A stretch of 29,221 bases of DNA from DATKCJ01 sp035513275 (GCA_035513275.1 DATKCJ010000152.1:1-29221), one strand, 5' to 3'. Positions 15,187 through 22,910 are shown, numbered from the stretch's first letter. A program made the numbers and translations. Notes: a model not told the origin generated them from the sequence alone.

Positions 15187-16209
15187 TCACACAACCACTG
15201 TTTCGCCGACGGCGATTGCGGTGAATTCACCCGGCGCAAGTCCTGCCTCTGCGGCCAAGCGTGCGAGCGCGAGCGGCGGCTCGCCAAGCGGCTCGTCGGT
15301 GAGGACGAACGTGCCCCAGTGCATCGCGAGCGAACGCCGCGCGCGAAGCTCACGGTGGATGCGCACGGCCTCCGCGGGATCGCAGTGCACCGACTTCATG
15401 AACCACCGCGGTCGATATGCGCCGATCGGGAGCAAAGCTACGTCGACACCGCCAATCCACGCACCGAGTTCGCCGAAGAATCCCGCGTAGCCCGTGTCGC
15501 CCGCGAAATAGATTCGCTTCACTCCAACCTCGATCAGCCAACCGCACCAAAGCGTCTTGTTTCGATCGAACGCGGACCGCGCGGTCGCGTGCTGCGCCGG
15601 CGCGCATGTGAGAGCAAACGGCGCGTCCGCGGCGCCGCCTTCGATTCGGTCGCCCCACTCCGCCTCGACGATCTCCGCAGCCGGCGTGCAACCGCGCACG
15701 AGCGGTGCGAGGCCGAGCGGCGCGGCGCAGACGTGCGAATGCTTCAATGCGCGCAGCGATGCGATGTCGCAATGATCGTAGTGCCCGTGACTGAGGAGCA
15801 CTGCGTCGATCGCGGGCAAGTCAGCGAGAGCGAGTCCCGGTGCCACGCGCCGCGGAATCCGCGGCACCGGATACGGCGAACAATCCGCGGAGAAAATCGG
15901 ATCGGTGAGAAACGCCACACCGCCCGCCTGGATCAGCCACGTTGCGTGGCCGATCCATGTGAGCTGGATGCGTCCCGGTTCGGGATGCCGAACACGCGCG
16001 AGGTCCGGCTCGACGCGCGGCGCGGGTGTTTCCGGGGCGTCGCGCTCCGCCTCGTGCGGCTCCTCGCGCGGGCCGAGTCCGAGTTTCCACTTTAGGACCG
16101 CGCGCAGCGCCAGCGCCTCGCGTCCTCCGAGGTTCACGAAGCGGCCGTCGCCGGGCCTGCGTTTCACACGGAGCGACTCTGGATAGCCTGCGGCGCGGAA
16201 CTTGTGCAC
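15187..16209 (-). CDS. Metallo-beta-lactamase-fold hydrolase (NAPE-PLD/UlaG-like)
   Basis: A 340-residue protein with a complete MBL metal site: WIGHATWLI (H88), SHGHYDH (H141, H143, D145, H146), PAQHATAR (H), FAGDTGY (D) and AMHWGTF (H). The WIGHATxLIQ and SHxHYDH patterns with a late MHWGTF are those of the NAPE-phospholipase-D-like and UlaG-like branch, whose members hydrolyse phosphodiesters or lactones; the substrate here is unknown. No signal peptide is seen, although related proteins are sometimes membrane-associated. The start is GTG at 16209 (VHKFRAAGYPESL); no better start lies upstream. It converges on the RAYT gene. Confidence 0.92.
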   Translation of the reverse strand: MHKFRAAGYPESLRVKRRPGDGRFVNLGGREALALRAVLKWKLGLGPREEPHEAERDAPETPAPRVEPDLARVRHPEPGRIQLTWIGHATWLIQAGGVAFLTDPIFSADCSPYPVPRIPRRVAPGLALADLPAIDAVLLSHGHYDHCDIASLRALKHSHVCAAPLGLAPLVRGCTPAAEIVEAEWGDRIEGGAADAPFALTCAPAQHATARSAFDRNKTLWCGWLIEVGVKRIYFAGDTGYAGFFGELGAWIGGVDVALLPIGAYRPRWFMKSVHCDPAEAVRIHRELRARRSLAMHWGTFVLTDEPLGEPPLALARLAAEAGLAPGEFTAIAVGETVVV

Positions 16210-16282
16210 GGCACAATCAGCGCCTCAAGACGGGCCAGGGGCAAATGATTTGGGGCGACCCTGCATTTCAGCTCTTCTTCTT

Positions 16283-16362
16283 GTAGGAGCTTGCTTGCAA
16301 GCGATGGTTTGGGCGTCCGTAAACAATACGCGCGGCAAATCGCCTGCAAGCAGGCTCCTACC
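16283..16362. repeat. GTAG-footed inverted REP pair (BIME-like)
   Basis: Left arm GTAGGAGCTTGCTTGCAAGC (starting 16283) and right arm GCCTGCAAGCAGGCTCCTAC (ending 16361) are inverted near-copies about 30 bp apart; each forms its own hairpin (CTTGCTTGCAAG, CCTGCTTGCAGG). The layout is that of a BIME. It fills the 238-bp gap between the divergent MBL and TPR genes, so promoters must be compressed around it. Confidence 0.88.
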
Positions 16363-16447
16363 CCGGACAATCCGACCCACCCAATCGCCCTGTCTTGATT
16401 TGTCCGCACGACAGGCACTTTCTTCATCCTAGAAGGTCCACTTCCAC

Positions 16448-17296
16448 GTGAAATTCAATCCTGCAGCCCTCCTTCGAACCACTCTTATAGGTCTCCTGTT
16501 CTTCGCCACGGTATGCCACGCACAACAGACGCTGCCCGAACGCGAGCTCAAGCGCGCCGTCGAGCGCGAGCGCGTGCTGCTCAAGGCCACCGCGGACAAC
16601 CCGATGGGAATAGATCGCGAGAACGTGCAGATGCAGCTCCAGGAAGTCGTGCAGGACTACGAGCGCATCATCCGCGACAGTCCGGAATTCGTGCCCGCCT
16701 ACGTCGCCTACGGCCTGTTGTTGAACAAGGTCGGCGAGCGCAAGCGTGCGACGGAGATATTCCTCACGGCCAACAAACTCGACTCGCGAATCGCCGTGGT
16801 GAAAAACCAGCTCGGCAACTACTGCGCCGAGGAGGGCGATTTCCAGGACGCAATGGAGTACTACCTCGCCGCGATCGCGCTCGAGCCGAACGAGCCGCTC
16901 TACCATTACCAGCTCGGCACGCTCCTGCATGAGTATCGCGACCAGTTCGTTATCGCCGGTCGTCTCGACATGTCGGCCGTGAAAAGCCAGAGCGCCACCG
17001 CCTTCCGCAAGGCGGTCGAACTCGCGCCTGATTCGATTCCTTATGCCTACAGACAGGCCGAGTCCTACTACGACGCGGAGAATCCCGACTGGAGTGTCGC
17101 GCTTGCTGCGTGGCACAAACTTCGCGAGCGGGTCGTCCCGGGCATCGAGCAGCAGACGATCGACCTGCACATCGCGAACATCCTGATCAAGCAGGAGAAG
17201 TTCGCCGATGCGCACGCCGTCCTCTCGGGAGTCACGGATCCTTCGCTCTCTGAAAACCGCCAGACTTTGGTTGCCCAGATGCCGGAAACCCCGTGA
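16448..17296 (+). CDS. Exported TPR-repeat protein
   Basis: A 282-residue protein starting at GTG 16448. MKFNPAALLRTTLIGLLFFA is a signal peptide ending at CHA-Q (about residue 25). Residues about 60-215 contain tetratricopeptide repeats: YERIIRDSPEFVPAYVAYGLLLNK, here shortened to PEFVPAYVAYGLLLNK; GERKRATEIFLTANKLD; GDFQDAMEYYLAAIALEPN; AFRKAVELAPDS. TPRs mediate protein-protein contact, so it probably scaffolds a periplasmic or envelope complex. The M50 protease gene begins 11 bases after the stop, suggesting one transcript. No catalytic motif is visible. Confidence 0.9.
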   Translation: MKFNPAALLRTTLIGLLFFATVCHAQQTLPERELKRAVERERVLLKATADNPMGIDRENVQMQLQEVVQDYERIIRDSPEFVPAYVAYGLLLNKVGERKRATEIFLTANKLDSRIAVVKNQLGNYCAEEGDFQDAMEYYLAAIALEPNEPLYHYQLGTLLHEYRDQFVIAGRLDMSAVKSQSATAFRKAVELAPDSIPYAYRQAESYYDAENPDWSVALAAWHKLRERVVPGIEQQTIDLHIANILIKQEKFADAHAVLSGVTDPSLSENRQTLVAQMPETP

Positions 17297-17307
17297 AGTC
17301 CTGCTGA

Positions 17308-17970
17308 ATGGACGGCATCGACCTCAACCAAGTCCGAAGCGGACTGATCTTCTTCATCATCCTCGTGAGCAGCCTGTGCGTGCACGAGTGGGCGCACGCG
17401 TTCACCGCGGAGAAACTTGGCGACCCGACTCCTCGAATGGACGGCCGCGTGACGCTGAACCCGATGGCGCACAGCGACCTCCTCGGCACGGTGATCTTCC
17501 CGCTGATGTGCATTTTCCTCATCCCGGGCGGATTCCTCTTCGGGTGGGCGAAGCCCGTGATGACGAACCCGTCCTACTTTAAGCACCACGCGCGCGACTC
17601 GATGCTCGTGGCCGCCGCTGGTCCGGCGTCGAACTTCGCGATCGCGTTGATCGGCGCGGTTGTGGGGCGTTTCCTGTTCAACCTGGAGCCGCGCACCGTG
17701 GAGATTTTCGCACCCATCGTCACGCTCAACGTCGTGCTCGCGGTCTTCAACCTGCTTCCGATTCCGCCGCTCGATGGTTCGCACCTCATGCGGCACCTCA
17801 CGGGCATGCGCGACGAGACCTACCTCATGATGGCGCGCTGGGGCGGCCTGATCCTGCTTGCGATCATCCTGATCGAGCCGCTGCGCCGCGTGCTTTGGTT
17901 CGTGATCTCGATCGCGCTGATTCCGTTCATGGTCATCTTCCCCGAGCTGCGATACGGGTTTGGAAGGTAG
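17308..17970 (+). CDS. Site-2-protease family (M50) intramembrane metalloprotease
   Basis: A 220-residue protein of the short M50B type with about five or six helices. The zinc site VHEWAHAF (H26, E27, H30) is in the first helix and the third ligand is in NLLPIPPLDGSH. There is no PDZ or CBS domain. These enzymes cut substrates within the membrane, often anti-sigma factors or remnant signal peptides. It follows the TPR gene by 11 bases. The TAG stop at 17968-17970 is formed by the GGTAG foot of a REP doublet, so REP insertion may have set the present C-terminus (…FGR). Confidence 0.93.
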   Translation: MDGIDLNQVRSGLIFFIILVSSLCVHEWAHAFTAEKLGDPTPRMDGRVTLNPMAHSDLLGTVIFPLMCIFLIPGGFLFGWAKPVMTNPSYFKHHARDSMLVAAAGPASNFAIALIGAVVGRFLFNLEPRTVEIFAPIVTLNVVLAVFNLLPIPPLDGSHLMRHLTGMRDETYLMMARWGGLILLAIILIEPLRRVLWFVISIALIPFMVIFPELRYGFGR

Positions 17971-18025
17971 CGCGGGTCTTTGACCCGCGAAGGCAAATCC
18001 GTCGCAGGTCAAAGACCTGCGCTAC
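17966..18025. repeat. GTAG-footed REP pair between convergent genes (also likely bidirectional terminator)
   Basis: GGTAGCGCGGGTCTTTGACC (from 17966; hairpin CGCGGGTC-TTT-GACCCGCG) and GCAGGTCAAAGACCTGCGCTAC (ends 18025) are inverted near-copies separated by 13 bp. The foot provides the M50 stop codon on the left, and the right end is 2 bases from the yebC stop. With both hairpins in the only gap between convergent genes, a transcription-end role is likely. Confidence 0.88.
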
Positions 18026-18027
18026 TG

Positions 18028-18753
18028 CTATTCCTGCACTTCGTGGCCGCTGAAGACGTTCTGCACGTCGTCGAGCTCCTCGAGCGCCTCGACGAGCGAG
18101 TCGACCTTCGCGGCGTCGCTCGCGCCGACGGGCACGGGCGCGTTCGGCAGGTAGACGATCTCCGACGACTCGGCTGCAATGCCGGCTTTCTCGAGCGCGG
18201 CGCTCAATGAATAGAACTGGTTCGGCGGGCACACGATCTCGAAGCCTTCGTCGGACGCCTTCACGTCGTCGGCGCCGGCATCGAGCGCGATCTCCATGAG
18301 CCGGTCCTCGGTTGTCTTTTCCTTCGCGATGAGGAACTGGCCGCAGTGCGCGAACTGGAACGACACCGCGCCCGTCTGCGCGAGATTGCCGCCGTGCTTT
18401 GTGAACGTGGAGCGCACTTCCGAGGCGGCGCGGTTCTTGTTATCCGTCGTAACCTCGACGATGAGGCCCACGCCGCCGGGCGCGTAGCCTTCATAGGTGA
18501 TCTGCTCCAGCACATGGCCCTCGAGCTCGCCCGTGCCCTTCTTGATCGCGCGCTCGATGTTTTCGAGGGGCATGTTCACCGCGCGCGCCTTCAACAGCAT
18601 GGCGCGCAGCCGCGGGTTCATGTCGGGATCGCCGCCGCCGGACTTCGCGGCGAGCGTGATCTCCTTCGCGACGCGGCTGAACGCCTTGCCCTTGCGCGAA
18701 TCCGTGACGGCCTTCGCGCGCTTCACCTTTGCCCATTTATTGTGTCCAGCCAT
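18028..18753 (-). CDS. yebC: YebC/PmpR family transcriptional regulator
   Basis: A 241-residue protein, the family's normal length. It begins MAGHNKWAKVKRAKAVTDSR, close to the family N-terminus MAGHSKWANIKHRK. Later features are KSGGGDPDMNPRLRAMLLKA, NMPLENIERAIKKGTGE, YEGYAPGGVGLIVE and TDNKNRAASEVRSTFTKHGG. YebC-type proteins were described as DNA-binding regulators; recent work also links YebC2 members to translation of proline stretches. ATG 18753 is chosen; upstream frame is a shadow of the yidC 3' end. It follows yidC by 52 bases in the same direction and is probably the last gene of the rpmH operon. Confidence 0.96.
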   Translation of the reverse strand: MAGHNKWAKVKRAKAVTDSRKGKAFSRVAKEITLAAKSGGGDPDMNPRLRAMLLKARAVNMPLENIERAIKKGTGELEGHVLEQITYEGYAPGGVGLIVEVTTDNKNRAASEVRSTFTKHGGNLAQTGAVSFQFAHCGQFLIAKEKTTEDRLMEIALDAGADDVKASDEGFEIVCPPNQFYSLSAALEKAGIAAESSEIVYLPNAPVPVGASDAAKVDSLVEALEELDDVQNVFSGHEVQE

Positions 18754-18805
18754 GGAGGGGTAACTGTGTTTCTGGATGAATCGTCCGCGCGTGCGCGGCA
18801 GTCTC

Positions 18806-20602
18806 CTATCGCTTCTTCTTTTTCTTTCCGCCGGGCGAGGTCTTGACGGCCACCGGCGCCGCGATGACCAAATCATCCTTCATCCGGTTGATGATGAGCT
18901 GTTGGCCGATCGTGTAGATGTTGCTGACCGTCCAATAGAGCGAGAGCGCGCTGGAGAACGTGTAGCAGAAGACGAGCATCATGTAGGGCATGAACTTCAG
19001 CATCTTCGCCTGCGCGTTGTCCATCGTGGGTGTGGGCGTGAGCCGCATCTGGTAGACCATCGATGCGCCCATGAGCAGCGGCATGATGTTCACCGGGAAT
19101 CCGAAAATGCGCGCGACCGTGTCGGGCGCGGACAAATCCGTCACCCACAGGAACTCCGCGAAGCGGATTTCCGACGAGCTCTGAAGCATCGTAAAGAATC
19201 CGAAGAAGAACGGGATCGTGACGAGGATCGGGAGGCAGCCGCCGAGCGGATTCACCTTGTGCTGCTTGAACAGCTCGAGGGTCTCCTTCTGCATCTTCTG
19301 GGGGTTGTCCTTGTGTTTCTCGCGGATCTCCTTGAGCGGCCCTTGGATCTTAGCCATGCGCTTCGACGATTTCGCAGCCGAGAGCGTGAGTGGCAGGAAC
19401 ACAGTTTTGAGCACCAGAGTAGTGATGATGATCGCGATGCCGTAGTTCGGGATCATGCCGTGGAACCAGTTCAGCATCGTGAGCAGCAGCTTCGCGAAGA
19501 AGCCGAAGAACCCGAACTCCATCACGAGGTCCTCGCGGTGCTCGAAGTTCACGAGCCGGTCGTATTCCTTAGGGCCCACGTAGAACCACGCGTTGAGCTC
19601 CACGCTGGCGCCGGCTTCGATCCGCGGCAGATCGAACATCGCATCGCCCGTGATTCCGACCGCGGGCTTCGTCGTGTCGGGGAACGGCGGCAGTTCCACG
19701 CGGCGGGCCCGCACCGCAACAGCGGGTGTGTCGGGCGTGAGGATGCTCGTGAAAAACTGGTTCTTCACCGAGGCCCACTGGAACGTCCCCGAGTGATCGA
19801 TGAACGGTCTCGGCGGGTTTTCCCGGACGCCGATCCATGCGAGGAAGCCGCCGCCCTCGAGCTGTCCGCGGCCGATAAACTCGTCGTCCTCGCCATCGTA
19901 GTGGCCGATGTTGAGATAATAGCCGGTGTCGTTGGCGTTCACGGGCTCGGCAGTGCCGAGGTTGAGCGCTATGCGCTGCGCGCCGATTGGCGCGTCGCCA
20001 AGGTTGCGCAGGGTCATCTCCGCGCGGATCCGGTAGGGATCGCCCTCCTCGCCCGGACCGGGCAGTGAGTAGCGGCGCGTGATCTCGAGCCGGCCATCGG
20101 CGACCGCGCGATAGACGACATGCCGCTGGCTCTTTTCGACGAGTTCCCAGCGCTCCGCGTGGTCGATGCCGGGGGCGTTGACGAAGCTCAGTGCCGGCGC
20201 GTAACGAAGCTGGTTGAAGACATAGGGCGCGGGATTGTCCTTGAACGCGGCGTACTGCAGGAAACCCACCTCGCGGATCGCGCCGCCAAAATCAGTGAAC
20301 TGCACCTCGACGTGGTCGTTGCCGAGCGAGACGACGCTCTGGAGGTCGTTGTCCGTTGCGAGTCCGGCGATTGCTGCAGTGTCGGTCGCCAAAGCGCCGT
20401 TGGAGATCGCGGGGGCGGCGGGGCCGGTCGATGGCTGCGTTGCGGTGGGCGCGCTCTCGACGGGCGCCGCGGGCGGCGGCTCGCGCAACGTCTCCGACTG
20501 CGAGGCGGGCGCCGGTGGCGGCGAAACTTTCTGCGCGTAGAAAAACGCGCCGAATGCCGCGAGGAGCAGCGCAATGCCGATGACTGTGTTCTTCTTATCC
20601 AT
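18806..20602 (-). CDS. yidC: Membrane protein insertase YidC (Oxa1 family)
   Basis: A 598-residue inner-membrane insertase that places proteins in the membrane alone or with SecYEG. MDKKNTVIGIALLLAAFGAF (ATG 20602) is the first helix; a proline/alanine linker follows, then the beta-super-sandwich periplasmic domain (residues about 75-370). The conserved core has the Oxa1 segments NYGIAIIITTLVLKTVFLPL, KHKDNPQKMQKETLELFKQH, NPLGGCLPILVTIPFFFGFF and the last helices with SALSLYWTVSNIYTIGQQ. It ends with a lysine-rich tail (GGKKKKKR), which helps ribosome binding in some homologues. The hydrophilic-groove arginine lies in the segment preceding helix 2 region as in the family. The gene overlaps the yidD stop by 8 bases. 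Confidence 0.97.
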   Translation of the reverse strand: MDKKNTVIGIALLLAAFGAFFYAQKVSPPPAPASQSETLREPPPAAPVESAPTATQPSTGPAAPAISNGALATDTAAIAGLATDNDLQSVVSLGNDHVEVQFTDFGGAIREVGFLQYAAFKDNPAPYVFNQLRYAPALSFVNAPGIDHAERWELVEKSQRHVVYRAVADGRLEITRRYSLPGPGEEGDPYRIRAEMTLRNLGDAPIGAQRIALNLGTAEPVNANDTGYYLNIGHYDGEDDEFIGRGQLEGGGFLAWIGVRENPPRPFIDHSGTFQWASVKNQFFTSILTPDTPAVAVRARRVELPPFPDTTKPAVGITGDAMFDLPRIEAGASVELNAWFYVGPKEYDRLVNFEHREDLVMEFGFFGFFAKLLLTMLNWFHGMIPNYGIAIIITTLVLKTVFLPLTLSAAKSSKRMAKIQGPLKEIREKHKDNPQKMQKETLELFKQHKVNPLGGCLPILVTIPFFFGFFTMLQSSSEIRFAEFLWVTDLSAPDTVARIFGFPVNIMPLLMGASMVYQMRLTPTPTMDNAQAKMLKFMPYMMLVFCYTFSSALSLYWTVSNIYTIGQQLIINRMKDDLVIAAPVAVKTSPGGKKKKKR

Positions 20603-20963
20603 TGTGGTGGGCGACGCCGCGGAACGGCGCGCGAGCATGACGTGTCTTCGTCAGCGAAAAAGGGGAATGCTCCGGCACAGGGTCTTCACCGCCGGGATGC
20701 CACGGATGGCACTTCGCGAGGCGACGCGCGGCGAGCCACGAGCCGGCGATCAATCCGTGCCGCTCGACAGCGCCCGAAGCGTAGTGAGAACACGTCGGAT
20801 GGAAACGGCAGCCGCTGCCCGGCCCGCCGATCACCGCGAGCAGCGGCGAGATGAGAAGCTGGTAGCAGCGGATCAACAGCAGGCCGGCCTGGCGTGGCAA
20901 AGAGGCAAGCGCACCGGCGACGCGCGAACGACGCACGCCTTCGTTTGAATCAAGCGGGCGCAT
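20595..20963 (-). CDS. yidD: Membrane protein insertion efficiency factor YidD
   Basis: A 122-residue protein. The YidD core is complete: RQAGLLLIRCYQLLISPLLAV, then GSGCRFHPTCSHYASGAVERHG and GSWLAARRLAKCHPWHPGGEDPVP. The CRFxPTCSxYA and CHPWxxGGxDPVP cysteine motifs are diagnostic. YidD is an amphipathic membrane-associated protein that helps YidC-dependent insertion. The start ATG 20963 overlaps the rnpA stop by 14 bases; the stop overlaps the yidC start. The N-terminus is some 20 residues longer than in E. coli. Confidence 0.95.
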   Translation of the reverse strand: MRPLDSNEGVRRSRVAGALASLPRQAGLLLIRCYQLLISPLLAVIGGPGSGCRFHPTCSHYASGAVERHGLIAGSWLAARRLAKCHPWHPGGEDPVPEHSPFSLTKTRHARAPFRGVAHHNG

Positions 20964-21324
20964 CTTCGCGGAGCCTTTCGACGAGCTTGAGGAAACGTTT
21001 CTCGAGCGACGCCTGATCGACACCGTGTGCCGAGCGCCGCGCGACCATGACGAGGTCGAGCCCGGCAGGCACCGAGTGCTGGTTGCGACGGAAGATTTCA
21101 CGAAAGAGGCGCTTCACACGATTGCGGGCCACGGCGTTTCCAACTGCGCGGGAAACCACGACCCCGATGCGCGCCGGGAGTTCGTCGCCGCGCGCGCGGA
21201 CTGTAAGGAGGAACCAACTGCCGTCCAGCCTGCGACCGGCCTCGCGAACTGCGCGGAAATCCGCACCGCGCCGGACTCGTTGCGCGGGGGTCAGCCGAAA
21301 GCGGACCTGCCCGTTCTCAGACAA
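20950..21324 (-). CDS. rnpA: Ribonuclease P protein component
   Basis: A 124-residue basic protein that supports the RNase P RNA in tRNA 5' maturation. The fold's signatures are FRAVREAGRR, RIGVVVSRAVGNAVARNRVKRL (RNR motif) and LVMVARRSA. No ATG fits before the conserved core; TTG 21324 (LSENGQVRFRLTPAQRV) is the best start and overlaps the rpmH stop by 8 bases, implying translational coupling. A longer frame to 21480 overlaps all of rpmH and is rejected. Confidence 0.93.
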   Translation of the reverse strand: MSENGQVRFRLTPAQRVRRGADFRAVREAGRRLDGSWFLLTVRARGDELPARIGVVVSRAVGNAVARNRVKRLFREIFRRNQHSVPAGLDLVMVARRSAHGVDQASLEKRFLKLVERLREDAPA

Positions 21325-21454
21325 CGGTGAGGCGCTTGCGGCCCTTCTTGCGACGGAGGGTGAGGACCTTGCGGCCCCCGCGAGTGGATTTGCGCGCGCG
21401 AAACCCGATCTTGCGGGCGCGCTTCTTCTTGTGCGGACGATAGGTAGGTTGCAT
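21317..21454 (-). CDS. rpmH: 50S ribosomal protein L34
   Basis: A 45-residue highly basic protein. MQPTYRPHKKKRARKIGFRA and the tail GRKVLTLRRKKGRKRLTV match L34 (usual form MKRTYQPSxxRRxRxHGFR...GRxVLxxRRxKGRKxLx). The normal glycine and TKNGR loop is KSTRGG here. It is the head of the rpmH-rnpA-yidD-yidC-yebC operon. The reading frame is open upstream to 21505, but ATG 21454 gives the family N-terminus. Confidence 0.96.
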   Translation of the reverse strand: MQPTYRPHKKKRARKIGFRARKSTRGGRKVLTLRRKKGRKRLTVV

Positions 21455-21475
21455 AGCGAGGAGAAAAAGAGGCGC

Positions 21476-21505
21476 AGCATGGCTTTTGCGATTCGCCCCT
21501 GTCAA
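21476..21505 (-). promoter_or_regulatory. Putative rpmH operon promoter
   Basis: On the minus strand a perfect TTGACA (21505-21500) stands about 17-18 bases before a weak -10 (CATGCT, 21481-21476), and 22 bases before the rpmH ATG. A strong -35 with a weak -10 is plausible for rpmH, but the -10 matches only three of six positions. Confidence 0.4.
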
Positions 21506-21562
21506 GCCCTCCGCCCGAGGGTGCCGGGAGGGGGTTTTGAGAGTAAAATTCGCCGTGAATCA

Positions 21563-21577
21563 CGTGGCTAGGCCACG
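21563..21577. repeat. Short perfect hairpin
   Basis: CGTGGC-TAG-GCCACG is a 6-bp perfect stem, immediately followed by GGGTTACGACCC, a second stem (GGGT/ACCC-like). It lies upstream of rpmH and 29 bases before the GTAG-footed doublet. It may be another degraded intergenic palindrome. Confidence 0.5.
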
Positions 21578-21605
21578 GGTTACGACCCGCTCCAATGACC
21601 TCCGA

Positions 21606-21686
21606 GGTAGGGGCGCTCTGCTGGCCAGCAGAGCGCCCTTGATTGGCATCGAGCGGTTGAGGGCGCTTGGGACAAGCGCCCCTACC
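21606..21686. repeat. GTAG-footed REP pair with 28-bp perfect palindrome
   Basis: The left arm is GGTAG then GGGCGCTCTGCTGG joined to its exact reverse complement (21611-21638). The right arm is GGGCGCTTG-GGA-CAAGCGCCC ending CTACC (21661-21686). The outer feet GGTAG/CTACC are inverted. Together with 21563-21577 and 21699-21721 it fills the roughly 330-bp gap between purC and rpmH. Confidence 0.88.
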
Positions 21687-21698
21687 TTTGGCTGCATC

Positions 21699-21721
21699 GT
21701 AGGGCAGGTCTCTGACCTGCC
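21699..21721 (+). repeat. Single GTAG-footed REP
   Basis: GTAG followed by GGCAGGTC-TCT-GACCTGCC. It matches the right half of the doublet at 18003-18025 (CGCAGGTCTTTGACCTGCG when inverted), so it belongs to the same REP family in a different gap, 64 bases past the purC stop. Confidence 0.8.
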
Positions 21722-21785
21722 AACTCCGCAGAACAGCGTGTCCACCGAAGTTCGATGAGCAATAGGGTCGCTCCCGCGCCACCCC

Positions 21786-22697
21786 TCAAATCGCAACCAA
21801 GTCCTTGAACGCCGTCAGGTAGCGCTCGCGCGTGCCTTCGATGACATTCGCGGGCAGACGGGGCGCGGGCGGCTTCTGGTCCCAGCCGATCGCCAGCAGG
21901 TGGTCGCGCACAAACTGCTTGTCGTAGCTCGGCGGCGACGCGCCGACGACGTATTCCGCCTTCGGCCAATAGCGCGAGGAGTCGGGGGTGAGCGCCTCGT
22001 CGATGAGAAAGACGTTTCCCGACTCGTCGGTGCCAAACTCAAACTTCGTGTCGGCGAGGATGATCCCCGCGCGGTCGGCCGCGTCGCGCGCAAACTCGAA
22101 AACCTTGATGCTGATGTCGCGCACCTTCGCGTAAAGCTCCGCGCCTACGATCGCCGCGCCCTGTGCATCGTTGATCGGCTCGTCGTGCGCGCCGACAGGG
22201 GCTTTCGTGGTCGGAGTGAAGAGGGGTTTCGGCAGACGCTCGGCCTGGCGCAGACCCGGCGGCAACGAGTGTCCGCAAATCGAGCGCGTCTTCTGATACG
22301 AGGACCAGCCGCTGCCCGCGAGGTAGCCGCGCACCACGCACTCGATCGCGAGCGGCTTGAGTTTACGCACGACCATCGTGCGCGGCTGCAGCTCCTTTGG
22401 CAGCCCGAGCGCGTCCATCCGCGCTTCCTGCCCGGGGAGTATGTGATTCGGCACGAGCGAGGCGGTCCGCTCAAACCAGTGCAGCGCGATCTGCGTGAGC
22501 AGGACGCCTTTGCCGGGAATCCCGTCGGGCAGAATCACGTCGAACGCCGACAGCCGGTCGGTCGCGATCATCACAAGCGCGTCGCCGGCGTCGAACAACT
22601 CGCGCACTTTTCCCGAGGCTATTTTGCGAAGGCCGAGACCTTCCACGGTGTTGAGCGCCGTCGTGGGAAGCGCTTTTTCAATGGCATCTGGTGACAT
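21786..22697 (-). CDS. purC: Phosphoribosylaminoimidazole-succinocarboxamide synthase (SAICAR synthetase)
   Basis: A 303-residue enzyme of purine synthesis that joins CAIR and aspartate with ATP. Conserved segments are KIASGKVRELFD (ATP loop), IATDRLSAFDVILPDGIPGKG, CVVRGYLAGSGW, DSSRYWP and the late DEALTPDSSRYWP / FVRDHL. About 300 residues is the length of the long purC form found in many bacteria and in yeast Ade1, rather than the ~240-residue short form. ATG 22697 (MSPDAIEKAL) is chosen; ATG 22709 adds four residues. It lies upstream of rpmH, separated by 330 bp of palindromes, so is likely a separate transcript. No dnaA occupies this position. Confidence 0.97.
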   Translation of the reverse strand: MSPDAIEKALPTTALNTVEGLGLRKIASGKVRELFDAGDALVMIATDRLSAFDVILPDGIPGKGVLLTQIALHWFERTASLVPNHILPGQEARMDALGLPKELQPRTMVVRKLKPLAIECVVRGYLAGSGWSSYQKTRSICGHSLPPGLRQAERLPKPLFTPTTKAPVGAHDEPINDAQGAAIVGAELYAKVRDISIKVFEFARDAADRAGIILADTKFEFGTDESGNVFLIDEALTPDSSRYWPKAEYVVGASPPSYDKQFVRDHLLAIGWDQKPPAPRLPANVIEGTRERYLTAFKDLVAI

Positions 22698-22776
22698 CCC
22701 GGCGAGCATGCCGCGACCGTCGGAATTGATGCGAGCCGAAATCGAACGGGCCTCGTTTCCCCTTCGGAGAAAAGCC

Positions 22777-22804
22777 TTGCGCGGTGGGGGGCGCGACCTA
22801 AGGT
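22777..22804 (+). promoter_or_regulatory. Putative tRNA-Glu promoter
   Basis: TTGCGC (22777-22782) and TAAGGT (22799-22804) are 16 bases apart, with an expected start near 22811, 13 bases before the mature tRNA 5' end. The G-rich discriminator region is usual for stable-RNA promoters. Matches are moderate. Confidence 0.45.
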
Positions 22805-22823
22805 CCGCCTCTTTCCGGTCTAC

Positions 22824-22900
22824 GTCCCCATCGTCTAGCCCGGTTAGGACACCACCCTTTCACGGTGAGAACCGGGGTTCGAATCCCCGTGGGGACGCCA
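22824..22900 (+). tRNA. tRNA-Glu (anticodon TTC), CCA encoded
   Basis: The acceptor arm is GTCCCCA paired with TGGGGAC, then the discriminator G and an encoded CCA (22898-22900). The D arm is GTCTAGCCCGGTTAGGAC. The anticodon arm CCACC-CTTTCAC-GGTGA places TTC in the loop, giving Glu. The T arm is CCGGG-GTTCGAA-TCCCCG. Length and folds are canonical. Confidence 0.97.
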
Positions 22901-22910
22901 TTTAAGAAAT

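Noticed and set aside
18776..20068. A 430-residue plus-strand open frame
   Set aside because: It is antisense to yidC, which has all family motifs.
21325..21480. N-terminal extension of rnpA
   Set aside because: It overlaps all of rpmH in another frame and has no similarity to RnpA; TTG 21324 is adequate.
21455..21785. oriC or dnaA box cluster next to rpmH
   Set aside because: I found no TTATCCACA-type boxes and no AT-rich unwinding stretch; the gap is filled with REP palindromes.
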